Assembly: GCA_947499155.1 (NCBI GenBank)
Contig: CANMND010000001.1
Span: forward strand, 434,001 to 498,000
DNA from: an uncultured Sphingomonadales bacterium
GTDB taxonomy: Bacteria; Pseudomonadota; Alphaproteobacteria; Sphingomonadales; Rhodothalassiaceae
Length of the DNA: 64,000 nt
Direction of reading: 5' to 3'
A model generated the notes under the pieces. That model did not search any database and had not been told where the DNA came from. It worked only from the letters and a program-made list of their open reading frames with translations. Within the stretch, counting starts at the first letter, position 1. Every line of letters starts with the position of its first letter. A program made the position numbers and the translations under genes. Shown one piece after another: positions 1 through 9,804 of this stretch.

Positions 1-180
1 GTCATGAAGAATCCCACTCTCGCCAAAAATTTCGCCCCGCCCGAAAACAGCAAGCCGGACTTCTTTTCCCGACACAACACGAGAGGCCTCAACCGCGCCA
101 CTTTCAATCAGGTAAATGGCTTCGGCATGGTCGCCTTCCGTATAGATTGTCTCTCCTGCCGGAACATTTATCCGCTGCAT
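1..180 (-). CDS. Cyclic-nucleotide-binding domain protein, N-terminal part (cut by window edge)
   Basis: The gene runs leftwards off the window; only the first 60 codons are visible. They read as the N-terminal half of a cNMP-binding (Crp-like effector) beta-barrel: an initial PAGE turn, then IYLIESGAVE and the phosphate-binding-cassette-like stretch FGRGEIFGES, ending in GILHD. It closely resembles the gene at 889-1179 (same PAGE, YLIE, GEIFGES order; roughly two thirds of residues match by eye), so the two are tandem paralogues. The ATG at 180 is chosen because AAAGGTGGG lies a few bases upstream; an in-frame ATG at 210 is possible. Whether an FHA domain follows outside the window, as in the neighbour, cannot be seen. 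The family senses cAMP/cGMP or has lost the ligand; the function here is not known. Confidence 0.8.
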   Translation of the reverse strand, partial: MQRINVPAGETIYTEGDHAEAIYLIESGAVEASRVVSGKEVRLAVFGRGEIFGESGILHD

Positions 181-408
181 CAACCCACCTTTCCCAAAGG
201 CACGCAACATCTACAATCAGCCAGTGACGAGCCTAGCTGTCTATCGCTAAGACTTTATTAGGATTTCACTAAAAACAGTGTATTTTGGCTGGTATCCCGA
301 TGGTCAGGCCAGTTCCATGGTGGCAAAATCAATGGCAAGACTGTCCACTGACTGCATGAACAAGGTCCAGTAGGATTCCGAATGCCTGATCTCTAAATCA
401 TCGCCCAG

Positions 409-882
409 TCAGGGCTTGACTCCGCTCTCTACCGTGACGCGAAACCGAAAAGACGGCTCTCCTGGTCCGGCTGTTAAGTCATTGTCACCCATATAAAGTC
501 CCGCCGTCGCTTCGAAACCAAAACGCAACAGATGCTCGCCATTGACAATGGTACCAAGAGCACTGCCAAGGTCACGCACGATCAGATAACCGTCCCGCTT
601 TTCCAGCTCCATATGATCTGGCGACAAACATTGGTCATTTGTCGAATGAAGCAGCAGCATATTGTTGGACAAAATGGGCGCATCGCTGCGTACGGGCCTG
701 CGTCCAATCCGGAACGGCAATTCAGACAGGGCAATGCCATCCTTGCCAATCTGACGGCCAAGATGATCAGTCAAAGGCAGGACACGTATCGCCCCTACCT
801 TAGGCAAATATGCCCGATCCCGCTTTATTCTGCCACCGGACAAAAGGCGCTCGCCCATTTTGTCCAACCGTTCGGTCAGCAT
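409..882 (-). CDS. FHA-domain protein, probable 3' half of a split cNMP-FHA gene
   Basis: The 157-residue product has a forkhead-associated domain: FRIGRRP (the GR of the phosphothreonine-binding loop), then LSPDHMELEK (the usual S-x-x-H) and DLGSALGTIVNG (the usual S/N-x-N-G-T strand pair). FHA domains bind phosphothreonine on partner proteins. The first ~20 residues (MLTERLDKMGERLL) look like the C-terminal helix of a cNMP-binding domain rather than an independent start. The ATG at 882 has no Shine-Dalgarno sequence. The gene lies in the same reading frame as the cNMP gene just upstream and is separated from it by one TAG codon (889-891) and two sense codons. It is best read as the downstream half of a once-continuous cNMP-FHA protein, either inactivated or made by reinitiation or readthrough. 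Confidence 0.75.
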   Translation of the reverse strand: MLTERLDKMGERLLSGGRIKRDRAYLPKVGAIRVLPLTDHLGRQIGKDGIALSELPFRIGRRPVRSDAPILSNNMLLLHSTNDQCLSPDHMELEKRDGYLIVRDLGSALGTIVNGEHLLRFGFEATAGLYMGDNDLTAGPGEPSFRFRVTVESGVKP

Positions 883-888
883 TTTAAG

Positions 889-1179
889 CTAAGGCAGGCC
901 CATAGGGTTATTGTCGCTGAACAAGGTGAAGAACTGTTCTTTGGACACTTTCATAACCTGACTGTCTATAAGGGCGCGCATGGTAGTCGAGCGTGGCCTG
1001 TCATGAAGCACACCGCTTTCGCCAAAAATTTCCCCTTTGCCGAAAACCGCCAGCCTTACCGCCTTCTTGGCCGCAATACGGGAAACTTCTACCGCCCCTT
1101 TTTCAATCAGATATACAGCATCTGCGTCATCACCCTCTTTGTAGATGATTTCTCCAGCAGGCATATGCAAAAGCAACAT
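889..1179 (-). CDS. Cyclic-nucleotide-binding domain protein, probable 5' half of a split cNMP-FHA gene
   Basis: The predicted product is 96 residues from the ATG at 1179, which has a good Shine-Dalgarno sequence (AAGGAGG, 7 bases upstream). It contains a nearly full cNMP-binding barrel: MPAGEIIYKEGD, AVYLIEKGAVE, FGKGEIFGES and a final strand around ALIDSQVMKVSKEQF. The domain normally continues as NP plus a helix, and the visible end DNNPMGLP is cut by TAG in exactly that place; the missing helix is found after the stop in the FHA gene. At 96 residues it is shorter than a usual cNMP domain (about 120). The FGESG motif lacks the typical PBC arginine-alanine pair, so nucleotide binding is uncertain. 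No promoter is obvious in the 120 bases between this gene and pccA. Confidence 0.75.
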   Translation of the reverse strand: MLLLHMPAGEIIYKEGDDADAVYLIEKGAVEVSRIAAKKAVRLAVFGKGEIFGESGVLHDRPRSTTMRALIDSQVMKVSKEQFFTLFSDNNPMGLP

Positions 1180-1302
1180 CACGCAGCCTCCTTAGGCCCC
1201 CTAGGCGACCAGTCAGCTAAGTACGTGATGACACACTCAATGGATACAATATCCCTATACAGTACACGTAATAAGGTTATTTTATTTCTATTTGCATCCG
1301 AT

Positions 1303-3288
1303 TCAGTCGAATTCCATAATAACAGCATCGACGGCGAGGCTGTCACCCACCTTTGCGCGGACAGCCGACACAACCCCGTCCCGTTCGGCGCGCAGAATAT
1401 TTTCCATTTTCATGGCTTCAACCACGGCCAGCGCCTGCCCCGCTTTAACCTCATCCCCCTCCTCAACCGTAATGGTCATAACAAGACCTGGCATCGGGCA
1501 CAAAAGCAGGTTCGAGGTATCAGCGACTTTCTTTTCCGGCATATGGACCATCAGTTGTTCGATGACCGGCGGCAAGACCAGAACATCGCAACTGACTCCG
1601 CTCGTCCCCAGACGATATCCCATAGCCAGAGGCTCCACCTCGATCATGACCGGACGGCTGTCGAGCCGCCCCGACAAAACCGGCATACCCGGCGTCCAGG
1701 CTGTAGCAAAATCAACAGTTTTCCCATCAAGAATGACGGTAGCACCATCCGCTGTAGGCCGAATCAGGCTTTTTACACGCTTGTCCCCAAGACAGAGGAT
1801 CCAGTCCCTTGTCTCCACCGGCTTCACATCAAGGATACGGCCTGAAACTTGCGATTGGCGTGAGCTGTTCACCGCATTCATAAAGCAGGCAGCCACCAGC
1901 ATCGCTTCTTCTGTTTCAGGCGTCATTACGCCGCCTTTGAAACCGTCCGGGTATTCTTCAGCAATAAAATTGGTCGTGATCTGTCCTGAAAGAAAGCGCG
2001 GATGATTCATGACCGCTGCCAGAAAGGGCACATTATGGGCAATGCCACGAATATAAAACGTATCCAACGCCCGGTGCATTTCAGTGATCGCTGCTTCACG
2101 TGTCTCGCCCCATGTTGCAAGTTTGGCAATCATCGGGTCATAGAACATGGAAATTTCAGCACCTTCGAAAACCCCGGTATCATTACGGACATGGCGGTTT
2201 TCTTCAGGCGGCTGATAATGAGTGAGGCGACCGATTGACGGGAGAAAATTGCGGTAAGGGTCTTCAGCATAAATACGGCTTTCAATGGCCCAGCCATTGA
2301 GCTTTATGTCTGTCTGACCAAAGGACAATGCTTCACCATTGGCGACCCGGATCATCTGTTCCACCAGATCAAGGCCGGTGATCATTTCTGTCACCGGATG
2401 TTCGACCTGTAGCCTGGTGTTCATTTCAAGGAAATAGAAATTCCGGTCCTTGTCGACGATGAATTCCACCGTTCCTGCCGACACATAATCCACGGCTTTT
2501 GCCAGCGCCACAGCCTCTTCACCCATGGCCTTGCGGGTTTTATCGTCGATGAATGGCGAGGGCGCCTCTTCGATCACTTTCTGGTGCCGACGCTGGATTG
2601 AACATTCTCGCTCACCCAGATACAGAATCGTGCCAAAGCTGTCCCCCAGTACCTGAATCTCGATATGGCGCGGCTCTTCGATATATTTTTCGATAAAGAT
2701 ACGCTCGTCCCCAAAGCTGGACTTTGCTTCGGACCGGGCGGACAGAAAGCCTTCGCGGCACCCCTCATTGTCCCATGCGATTCGCATACCCTTGCCGCCA
2801 CCACCGGCAGACGCCTTGATCATCACCGGATAACCAATGGTCTGCGCGATTTTTATCGCCTCATCCCCATCTTCAATCTCACCGATATGGCCCGGAACCG
2901 TGGACACACCAGCAGACTTCGCCAGTTTTTTAGACTCAATCTTGTCGCCCATCACGGAAATGGCGTGGGTGTCGGGGCCGATGAACACAAGACCTGCCGC
3001 CTGCACCTTTTCTACAAAACCAGCGTTTTCTGACAAAAATCCAAAGCCGGGATGAATCGCTTCAGCCCCTGTCTCTTGTGCAGCTTTGATAATACGATCT
3101 GCCTGCAGATAACTTTCAGCCGCAGGTGCCGCTCCTATAAAAACCTGTTCATCCGCCATGCGCACATGGAGCGCATCCCGGTCCGCTTCCGAGAAAACCG
3201 CTACAGTGGATATACCCATGCGTTTTGCCGTCTTGATTATGCGACAGGCGATTTCACCACGATTGGCAATAAGAATTTTTTTGAACAT
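1303..3288 (-). CDS. pccA: Propionyl/acetyl-CoA carboxylase, biotin-containing alpha subunit
   Basis: The 661-residue product carries out the biotin carboxylase half-reaction (ATP and bicarbonate to carboxybiotin) and carries the biotin. In order: a biotin carboxylase N-domain starting FKKILIANRGEIA (residues 2-14), an ATP-grasp fold with the glycine loop GGGGKG (162-167), a C-terminal carboxylase domain with the EMNTRLQVEHPVTE signature, a subunit-contact domain, and a biotinyl domain with AMKMEN, where Lys627 is the expected biotin site. The length and the linker before the biotinyl domain fit PccA of alphaproteobacteria better than pyruvate carboxylase or AccC. The ATG at 3288 is chosen because the protein begins there as the family does. 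The beta subunit gene (pccB) is not in this window. The likely role is propionyl-CoA to methylmalonyl-CoA in the cytoplasm. Confidence 0.93.
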   Translation of the reverse strand: MFKKILIANRGEIACRIIKTAKRMGISTVAVFSEADRDALHVRMADEQVFIGAAPAAESYLQADRIIKAAQETGAEAIHPGFGFLSENAGFVEKVQAAGLVFIGPDTHAISVMGDKIESKKLAKSAGVSTVPGHIGEIEDGDEAIKIAQTIGYPVMIKASAGGGGKGMRIAWDNEGCREGFLSARSEAKSSFGDERIFIEKYIEEPRHIEIQVLGDSFGTILYLGERECSIQRRHQKVIEEAPSPFIDDKTRKAMGEEAVALAKAVDYVSAGTVEFIVDKDRNFYFLEMNTRLQVEHPVTEMITGLDLVEQMIRVANGEALSFGQTDIKLNGWAIESRIYAEDPYRNFLPSIGRLTHYQPPEENRHVRNDTGVFEGAEISMFYDPMIAKLATWGETREAAITEMHRALDTFYIRGIAHNVPFLAAVMNHPRFLSGQITTNFIAEEYPDGFKGGVMTPETEEAMLVAACFMNAVNSSRQSQVSGRILDVKPVETRDWILCLGDKRVKSLIRPTADGATVILDGKTVDFATAWTPGMPVLSGRLDSRPVMIEVEPLAMGYRLGTSGVSCDVLVLPPVIEQLMVHMPEKKVADTSNLLLCPMPGLVMTITVEEGDEVKAGQALAVVEAMKMENILRAERDGVVSAVRAKVGDSLAVDAVIMEFD

Positions 3289-3518
3289 AAAAGTGAGAGC
3301 CTCTTTTTGGAGCGGGCCGTGATCTTGAACTCTTGCTAGACTGAACTGCGCACTTAGGCAATAATACACATTCATCCTGTCTGCTGACCCCATATCTTGG
3401 CCAGGCATGCATTTATTCTAATACGGTCTTGATTTCGGGCCTTTGGCTGCGTATTGTCCGCGCCTGATTTCAGATAAGGGTTCCTGCGCTCGGACGCAGA
3501 CTTATCCACAAACAAAGA

Positions 3519-3548
3519 ATGGCGCGCACCGACACCCGGTGCGCCATC
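3519..3548 (+). promoter_or_regulatory. Leader hairpin before rpmF
   Basis: An inverted repeat (ATGGCGCGCACC / GGTGCGCCAT, 2-base bulge) lies in the leader 18 bases before the rpmF start. It could be a 5' UTR structure affecting L32 translation; this is inference from sequence only. The rest of the 277-base divergent gap between pccA and rpmF (3289-3565) shows no other feature I can support. Confidence 0.3.
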
Positions 3549-3565
3549 GAGTAAACGAGGACGAG

Positions 3566-3748
3566 ATGGCTGTACCTAAAAGAAAAGTGTCGCCAAGCCG
3601 CAGAGGCAACCGCCGCGCACATGACAAGCTGGAGCGGGTCAACTATCAGGAAGACTCCCACACTGGCGAATATGTGCTGCGTCACCATGTCGATCTTAAA
3701 ACCGGCATGTATCGCGGCCGTCAGGTGATCACGCCGAAAGGCGATTGA
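3566..3748 (+). CDS. rpmF: 50S ribosomal protein L32
   Basis: The 60-residue product is a textbook bacterial L32: it starts [19 protein letters not shown] and ends with [16 protein letters not shown]. Like many alphaproteobacterial L32 proteins it lacks the CxxC/CxxC zinc-binding cysteines, so it is the C-minus form. L32 sits near the peptidyl-transferase region of the large subunit. The ATG at 3566 follows GAGGACGAG and gives the conserved AVPK start. The gene stands alone on its strand, with a leader hairpin upstream and a clear terminator at about 3799-3834, so it is probably a single-gene transcript rather than part of an rpmF-plsX-fab operon. Confidence 0.97.
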   Translation: MAVPKRKVSPSRRGNRRAHDKLERVNYQEDSHTGEYVLRHHVDLKTGMYRGRQVITPKGD

Positions 3749-3798
3749 TCTGGCGGGACTTTGCCAGCACGGGCTTTTAACGACGAATTTTATAAGAT

Positions 3799-3834
3799 AA
3801 TCCGGCATGGTTTGTACACCGCGCCGGATTTTTA
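3799..3834 (+). terminator. Rho-independent terminator of rpmF
   Basis: An 8-base stem (AATCCGGC / GCCGGATT) with a 16-base loop is followed by a T-rich run. It lies 50 bases after the rpmF stop codon. Confidence 0.75.
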
Positions 3835-3904
3835 TGCTTGTGCTCATTGAACATGGCAAGTCACAATTCCTGAAAAGGATCAAAGGCCATGGTACTAAAC
3901 TGAT

Positions 3905-4339
3905 ATGAGCAAGAAGACAGAATCGACAAAATACCCTAAATGGAAACTGGATAATGGCAAACAGGTGACCGCCAAAGACCTGATTGATGAAATCGCTCTT
4001 GTGCCGCGAACGCGGTTCTGGCGCCTCAGCCATCTGGTTTTATTGTGGCCCGTTGAAGCCGATCCCGACAGTTCCGCCAAAGAAAACGGTTTTACCGATG
4101 GGTTTGTGCTGGAGCTTCTCACCTTACCTAATGGTGTTGAATGGTTGTTGCAGCCAGTGAACTCCACGATTGCAGACCGCAAATCAGGCCAGGAAAAGTC
4201 AGGCCGTGACGCTGTCATTGCGGCATTTCATGAGCTGGATCTGGCCGGAAAGGCACGCATGGACGAGCGCAGAAAAGCCAGACCCGCCACTTCAAAGGGC
4301 GAAACAATTCCCGCTCAGGAAACCAATTCTAAAAAGTGA
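3905..4339 (+). CDS. Hypothetical protein, 144 residues
   Basis: I do not recognise this protein. It has no signal peptide or membrane segment. The N-terminus is basic (KKTESTKYPKWKLDNGKQ), the middle is a mixed hydrophobic stretch that could fold as a small alpha/beta domain (FWRLSHLVLLWPVE, FVLELLTLPNGVEWLLQPV), and the C-terminal 35 residues are charged and probably disordered (ARMDERRKAR then a Lys/Glu-rich tail). The ATG is preceded only by a distant AAAGG. It is convergent with greA across a shared hairpin at 4357-4382 and is preceded by the rpmF terminator, so it is a single-gene unit. Coding seems likely because the frame is open over 435 bases and fits neatly between two terminators. 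Confidence 0.6.
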   Translation: MSKKTESTKYPKWKLDNGKQVTAKDLIDEIALVPRTRFWRLSHLVLLWPVEADPDSSAKENGFTDGFVLELLTLPNGVEWLLQPVNSTIADRKSGQEKSGRDAVIAAFHELDLAGKARMDERRKARPATSKGETIPAQETNSKK

Positions 4340-4356
4340 GTGATGTAATCGGCTGC

Positions 4357-4382
4357 ACCCACAAGGGATGCCCCTTGTGGGT
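4357..4382. terminator. Bidirectional terminator between the 144-residue protein gene and greA
   Basis: A perfect 11-base stem (ACCCACAAGGG / CCCTTGTGGGT) with a 4-base loop sits between two convergent genes. The plus-strand side is followed by a loose T-rich stretch (ATTTTATTT); the minus side has no T run. Confidence 0.6.
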
Positions 4383-4392
4383 TGGCATGATT

Positions 4393-4866
4393 TTATTTGA
4401 ACTCGACCTTTTCGATCTCAAAATACTTCTCGCCGGACGGTGTGATCACTTCCACCTCATCACCGACGGATCTCCCAATCATCGCCCTGCCTATGGGCGA
4501 TGTATATGAAATCATCCCCTGCTTCAAATCGGCCTCTTCGACGCCGACAATCTGATAAACGGTGGATTTGTCATCTTCATCAAGCAGGGTGACAGTCGCG
4601 CCAAACATCACCGTATCGCCCTTCAAAGTCGAAGGATCAATAACGGTAGCGCGACTTAAACTGTCTTCCAGCTCAATCACACGCGCTTCTACATGCCCCT
4701 GTTTTTCCTTTGCGGCATGGTACTCCGCATTCTCGGAAAGATCCCCATGGGCACGTGCTTCCTCAATGGCTTTTACCACTGAAGGGCGTTCAACTGTTTT
4801 AAGCTGCTGCAGCTCACTTTTCAGTGCTTCATAGCCGCTGGCCAGCATCGGGACTTTTTCGGACAT
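4393..4866 (-). CDS. greA: Transcription elongation factor GreA
   Basis: The 157-residue product has the two GreA parts. The N-terminal coiled coil contains the signature [19 protein letters not shown] (about residues 36-54), whose acidic tip residues (D, E) reach into the RNA polymerase secondary channel to stimulate cleavage of backtracked RNA. The C-terminal FKBP-like domain ends in [17 protein letters not shown]. Length and order match GreA exactly. The ATG at 4866 gives the normal start ([14 protein letters not shown]). It lies downstream of carB on the same strand with a 120-base gap, as in many proteobacteria where greA follows carAB; it may share that transcript or have its own promoter in the gap. 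Confidence 0.96.
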   Translation of the reverse strand: MSEKVPMLASGYEALKSELQQLKTVERPSVVKAIEEARAHGDLSENAEYHAAKEKQGHVEARVIELEDSLSRATVIDPSTLKGDTVMFGATVTLLDEDDKSTVYQIVGVEEADLKQGMISYTSPIGRAMIGRSVGDEVEVITPSGEKYFEIEKVEFK

Positions 4867-4986
4867 CTCACTGCTCTTGTAATCAATACGATATGAAAAC
4901 CAAACGCCGAGCACAGCAGACAGGATAGCCCTGCCCGTGCGGCCGGCGGTTTATAGTGGTCTATTGTCCCGAACAATCGTCGGAGG

Positions 4987-7900
4987 TCAACCTAGATTAT
5001 GAGCGTAGGATTGCAGAGCGGAAACTTCAAGGCCTCCGCTCTTCATTGTGTGAAGCGCCTTCACACAGGCCCGTGCTCCGGCGATAGTGGTATAGTAAGG
5101 TGTGCCTGTAATCAAGGCGCTGCGTCTTATCTCATAGGAGTCGGCGATGGACTGACTGCCGGACGTGGTATTAAACATGAGGCTGATTTCCCCATCTTTG
5201 AGCAAATCAACAATGTGCGGGCGCCCTTCTGCCACTTTGTTGACAACACGAACATCATGGCCCTCCGATTCCAGGAAATCCGCAGTCCCTCTTGTTGCAA
5301 TAATATCATAGCCCATGGCTATCAGGTCCGCCACCAGTGGGCTGATGGATGCCTTGTCGCTGTCGCGGAGGGAGACAAAGACTAATCCCTTGTCTGGCAG
5401 ATTGGTGCCCGCAGCCATCTGGCTTTTGAGGAAGGCGCGGGAAAAGTCCTTGTCCAGCCCCATCACTTCGCCAGTAGACCGCATCTCGGGGCCGAGAATC
5501 ACATCCACTCCGGGAAAACGGGCAAAGGGGAACACCGCTTCTTTAACAGCCACATGTTCACGTATAAACGAGGTCAGCCCATATTCCGATAATGACGCGC
5601 CTGCCATCAGTTCAGCCGCAATGCGGGCAATTGGTATGCCGGTCGCCTTGGCAACAAAGGGGACTGTGCGGCTGGCGCGCGGGTTTACCTCAATCAGATA
5701 AATATCATTGTCCTTGACTGCGAACTGCACGTTCATCAGGCCGCAGACGCCCAGCTCCAGCGCAAGGGCACGAGTCTGCTCTTCGATTCGGGCAACAATG
5801 TCCCGGGACAGCGAGTAAGGCGGTAATGAGCACGCGCTGTCTCCAGAGTGGATCCCGGCTTCTTCAATGTGTTCCATGATGCCGGCCACATAGACGTCAC
5901 GTCCGTCCGAGAGGGCATCCACATCAACCTCAATGGCATCACGCAGATAGCTGTCCACCAGCACGGGACTGGTCCCCGACACCCGGACGGCCTCACGAAT
6001 ATAACGCTCAAGATGAACCTGGTCGTGAACGATCTCCATTGCCCGACCACCAAGCACATAAGACGGTCGCAGCAACACCGGGTAACCAATCCTGTCAGCG
6101 ATTGCGATTGCCTCATCACGTGACCGGGCAATGCCGTTAGGCGGTTGCATCAGTCCCAGATGGTCAAGCATGGACGCAAACCGGTCGCGATCTTCAGCCC
6201 GGTCAATGGCATCTGTCGGTGTTCCCAAAATCGGCACGCCCGCATCTTCAAGGCCTTTGGCCAGTTGCAGCGGTGTCTGACCGCCAAATTGCACAATTAC
6301 GCCCAGAAGTGTTCCGCGTTTTTGTTCCAGATGGACAATTTCCAGTACGGTTTCAATTGTCAGCGGCTCGAAATAAAGACGGTCCGATGTGTCATAATCC
6401 GTTGAAACTGTCTCAGGGTTACAATTGATCATGATGCTTTCGTAATTCGCATCTGATAAGGCAAAACAGGCGTGACAGCAGCAATAGTCAAATTCTATGC
6501 CCTGCCCGATCCGGTTTGGACCACCTCCCAGAATAATGATCTTCTGGCGATCACTCACCTCTGCTTCATCTTCAGCAGACATGACTTCACCGGTCAGGGC
6601 GTTACAGATCCCGCTTTCATAGGTGGAGTAAAGATAGGGCGTTTTCGCCTCAAACTCAGCAGCACAGGTGTCAATTCTCTTAAAGACGGGGCGGACATCG
6701 AGCACATGACGTGCGTGGGAGACTTTTGCCTCTGAAAGCCCGGCAAGAATACCCAGCCTTTTATCTGAAAATCCAAGCTTCTTGAGGTCGAGAAATCCTT
6801 CCGCTGTTTCTGGCAGGCCATTGGCTTTGACCACGGCCTCGGCATCGGTGATCCGTTTGATTTCACCCAGCGTCCATGGCTCGTAATGCGTCACTTTCGC
6901 AATATCTTCCAGGCTCATGCCATAGCGAAATGCCTGCGCGATACGTAACAGTCTATCAGGAACAGGCTGGACCAGCGCCGCCTTCAGCGTATTCCAGTCG
7001 GGCTGTTCAGGATCGAACCCTTCGATCTCCACTTCATCAAGACCACTCAGACCGGTTTCCATCGAACGCAGCGCTTTTTGCAGGCTTTCAGCAAAAGACC
7101 GCCCAATAGCCATGGCTTCACCCACCGATTTCATCGCTGTGGTGAGAGAATGCGTGGTATGCGGAAATTTTTCGAAGGTGAAGCGCGGGACCTTTGTCAC
7201 CACATAATCAATCGATGGCTCGAAAGACGCAGGTGTCACCCCGGTTATGTCGTTATCCAGCTCATCAAGTGTATAGCCCACAGCCAGTTTGGCAGCGATT
7301 TTGGCAATGGGAAAGCCGGTCGCCTTGGACGCCAGCGCCGATGAACGGGAAACCCGGGGGTTCATCTCAATCACAACCAGGCGGCCATCATCGGGATTCA
7401 ATGCAAACTGAACATTGGAGCCACCGGTCTCCACACCGACTTCGCGCAAAACTGCAAAAGATGCATTGCGCATGATCTGGTATTCCTTGTCCGTCAGGGT
7501 TAGTGCCGGAGCCATGGTGATGGAATCACCTGTATGCACCCCCATCGGATCAAGATTTTCGATGGAGCAAACGATGATGCAGTTATCTGCATGATCGCGC
7601 ACCACTTCCATCTCATATTCTTTCCAGCCCAAGACCGATTCCTCAACCAGCACCTCATTCACCGGGGATGCATCAAGGCCAGACTTTACGATCTGTTCGA
7701 ATTCTTCACGGTTATAGGCAATGCCACCGCCCGTACCGCCCATGGTAAAGGACGGGCGAATGATAGCCGGCAGACCCACATTCTCAAGAATGGCCCAGGC
7801 ATCTTCCATGCAATGGGCAACATCAGAGCGCGGGCTTTCAAGGCCGATTTTATCCATCGCCTCACGAAACAACAGGCGATCTTCCGCCTTTTCAATCGCG

Positions 7901-8262
7901 TCTTCATTGGCCCCGATCAGTTCAACGCCATATTTTTTCAGCGCCCCGCTTTTTGACAAGGCAAGGGCCGTATTGAGCGCCGTCTGCCCGCCCATGGTGG
8001 GAAGCAACGCATCAGGGCGTTCCCTGGCAATGATCTTTTCGACGATCTCCGGCGTTATTGGCTCCACATAAGTGGCATCTGCAAGATCGGGATCAGTCAT
8101 GATGGTGGCGGGGTTGGAGTTCACCAGAATGATCCGGTACCCTTCCTCTTTCAGCGCCTTGACCGCCTGCGTACCGGAATAATCAAACTCACATGCCTGC
8201 CCAATCACAATAGGGCCGGCTCCGATGATCAGGATAGAAGAGATGTCCTGGCGCTTTGGCAT
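4987..8262 (-). CDS. carB: Carbamoyl-phosphate synthase large subunit
   Basis: The 1091-residue product makes carbamoyl phosphate from bicarbonate, ATP and ammonia channelled from CarA, feeding arginine and pyrimidine synthesis. It is built as two homologous ATP-grasp halves. The first starts [20 protein letters not shown] and contains [10 protein letters not shown]; the second starts [20 protein letters not shown] and contains [12 protein letters not shown]-terminal MGS-like allosteric domain follows ([19 protein letters not shown] onwards). The ATG at 8262 gives the conserved start PKRQDI. The length is normal (about 1070-1100). It is preceded by carA on the same strand with a 101-base gap, so carA-carB is an operon. 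Confidence 0.97.
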   Translation of the reverse strand: MPKRQDISSILIIGAGPIVIGQACEFDYSGTQAVKALKEEGYRIILVNSNPATIMTDPDLADATYVEPITPEIVEKIIARERPDALLPTMGGQTALNTALALSKSGALKKYGVELIGANEDAIEKAEDRLLFREAMDKIGLESPRSDVAHCMEDAWAILENVGLPAIIRPSFTMGGTGGGIAYNREEFEQIVKSGLDASPVNEVLVEESVLGWKEYEMEVVRDHADNCIIVCSIENLDPMGVHTGDSITMAPALTLTDKEYQIMRNASFAVLREVGVETGGSNVQFALNPDDGRLVVIEMNPRVSRSSALASKATGFPIAKIAAKLAVGYTLDELDNDITGVTPASFEPSIDYVVTKVPRFTFEKFPHTTHSLTTAMKSVGEAMAIGRSFAESLQKALRSMETGLSGLDEVEIEGFDPEQPDWNTLKAALVQPVPDRLLRIAQAFRYGMSLEDIAKVTHYEPWTLGEIKRITDAEAVVKANGLPETAEGFLDLKKLGFSDKRLGILAGLSEAKVSHARHVLDVRPVFKRIDTCAAEFEAKTPYLYSTYESGICNALTGEVMSAEDEAEVSDRQKIIILGGGPNRIGQGIEFDYCCCHACFALSDANYESIMINCNPETVSTDYDTSDRLYFEPLTIETVLEIVHLEQKRGTLLGVIVQFGGQTPLQLAKGLEDAGVPILGTPTDAIDRAEDRDRFASMLDHLGLMQPPNGIARSRDEAIAIADRIGYPVLLRPSYVLGGRAMEIVHDQVHLERYIREAVRVSGTSPVLVDSYLRDAIEVDVDALSDGRDVYVAGIMEHIEEAGIHSGDSACSLPPYSLSRDIVARIEEQTRALALELGVCGLMNVQFAVKDNDIYLIEVNPRASRTVPFVAKATGIPIARIAAELMAGASLSEYGLTSFIREHVAVKEAVFPFARFPGVDVILGPEMRSTGEVMGLDKDFSRAFLKSQMAAGTNLPDKGLVFVSLRDSDKASISPLVADLIAMGYDIIATRGTADFLESEGHDVRVVNKVAEGRPHIVDLLKDGEISLMFNTTSGSQSIADSYEIRRSALITGTPYYTTIAGARACVKALHTMKSGGLEVSALQSYAHNLG

Positions 8263-8363
8263 GGTATCTGGGCGCTCCCTGGTTGAGGACCACAAAAATT
8301 TCTGTCTTCACTTTAACGCGTTTCAGTTAAAACCCGGCCAATATCGACGGCCAGACCTGTTTG

Positions 8364-9536
8364 TCATGCAGCCGTGGCCAGACGTCTGACGAAATCCTGA
8401 AACAACGGATAACTATCTTGAGGACCGGGCGACCCTTCCGGATGTTGCTGTACGGAAAAGATCCGGCCATTTGTTGTTCTCAGCGCGCAAACCGAGCCGT
8501 CAAACAACGAAATTTGTGTCACGGTGACCTGATCTTTTTCCAGACCAGCCCTGTCAACGGTAAAGCCATGATTCATGGAGGTAATGGACACTCGTCCACT
8601 TTCCATATCCTTCACCGGGTGATTCGCCCCGCGATGACCCTGGTGCATTTTCACTGTCTGACCACCCATAGCGAGACCAAGAAGTTGATGCCCAAGACAA
8701 ATACCAAACACGGGAACATCATTTTTGATCAGGTCACTAATGACAGGCAGGGCATAAACGCCGGTAGCTGCAGGATCACCGGGGCCATTTGACAAGAACA
8801 CGCCATCCGGCTTCAAGGCCATAATGGCTTTATAATCCATATCGGCGGGGACAACCGTCACTCGTGCACCAGCAGCGGCCAGATTGCGCAAGATATTGCG
8901 CTTAATGCCATAATCTATAGCCACCACGTGAACATGGGGATCGTCCTGACGGCCATAGCCCTTACCCAACTGCCACAGGGTCTCTGTCCACTCATAAGGT
9001 GCCTTGGTACTGACGTCACGGGCCAGTTCCATCCCCTCAAGCCCAGGCCATGAGCGGGCTTTCTCATGCAGGGCAGGAAGATCAAACTGTCCGTCACGGC
9101 GATAGGCGACGACACCATTTGGAGCGCCATTCAGCCGGATATAACGGGTCAGTCTTCGGGTATCCACACCACTGATTCCAACGAGTCCCTGGCGATCTGC
9201 CCAGTCCGCAAGGCTTCCTTTTGACCGCCAGCTTGATGGCGCACTTATGGCTTCGCGTAAAATCAGGCCACGTGCCACTGCCTTGTCCGACTCCATATCT
9301 TCGGGATTGACCCCGACATTCCCGATATGGGGAAAGGTGAAAGTAATGATCTGACCAGCATAAGATGGATCCGTCAGGATTTCCTGATAGCCGGTCATTG
9401 CTGTATTATAACAGACCTCACCAATGGCCTCGCCCTCACGCCCTAGCCCTTTACCTTTAAAAACACTACCATCAGAAAGGACCAAAACGCCTGTAAAGTC
9501 GGCATTCCGGGTATGGGGAAGATCTCTGTCTGTCAT
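8364..9536 (-). CDS. carA: Carbamoyl-phosphate synthase small subunit
   Basis: The 390-residue product is the glutaminase subunit that supplies ammonia to CarB. The N-terminal CPSase domain (residues 15-150, LVLSDGSVFKGKGLG onwards) is followed by a class I glutamine amidotransferase domain. Cys280 is the catalytic nucleophile, in FGICLGHQLLGLA, and His365 and Glu367 (QHPEG) complete the triad. The start at 9536 gives the usual short polar lead before the CPSase fold. It is the first gene of the carA-carB unit and is divergent from the YqeY-like gene across a 268-base gap, where the promoter must lie; I see no attenuator or PyrR-type leader there. Confidence 0.97.
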   Translation of the reverse strand: MTDRDLPHTRNADFTGVLVLSDGSVFKGKGLGREGEAIGEVCYNTAMTGYQEILTDPSYAGQIITFTFPHIGNVGVNPEDMESDKAVARGLILREAISAPSSWRSKGSLADWADRQGLVGISGVDTRRLTRYIRLNGAPNGVVAYRRDGQFDLPALHEKARSWPGLEGMELARDVSTKAPYEWTETLWQLGKGYGRQDDPHVHVVAIDYGIKRNILRNLAAAGARVTVVPADMDYKAIMALKPDGVFLSNGPGDPAATGVYALPVISDLIKNDVPVFGICLGHQLLGLAMGGQTVKMHQGHRGANHPVKDMESGRVSITSMNHGFTVDRAGLEKDQVTVTQISLFDGSVCALRTTNGRIFSVQQHPEGSPGPQDSYPLFQDFVRRLATAA

Positions 9537-9804
9537 CGCGTAGCCGCACCTTTATCTGGAACTGCGGAACCGGCCTTGTGCCGGGCTTGCACCTTTATAG
9601 GGATATGTCTAAATCAGTGTGAACCATATTTCGGGGGTCTGGCCCTTGGACTGCGCCGGAGACTAGTGAAAGCAAGGGACAAGGTCAAGCAAGCCGACTG
9701 GTGAAAATAACATTGAAATACAATGGGTTGAGTTTGAATACGAGTAAAATGCCGCAAGACGCTACCCAGCGCACCCGGCCAGACTGACAATAAGGGGACC
9801 AACC

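Noticed and set aside
532..1845. A 437-codon open frame on the plus strand over the cNMP, FHA and pccA genes
   Set aside because: It has no recognisable motifs and runs opposite two clear genes with diagnostic residues; it is an antisense shadow.
5736..6131. Open frames in other phases inside carB
   Set aside because: carB shows its full double ATP-grasp structure on the same stretch; these frames have no family residues.
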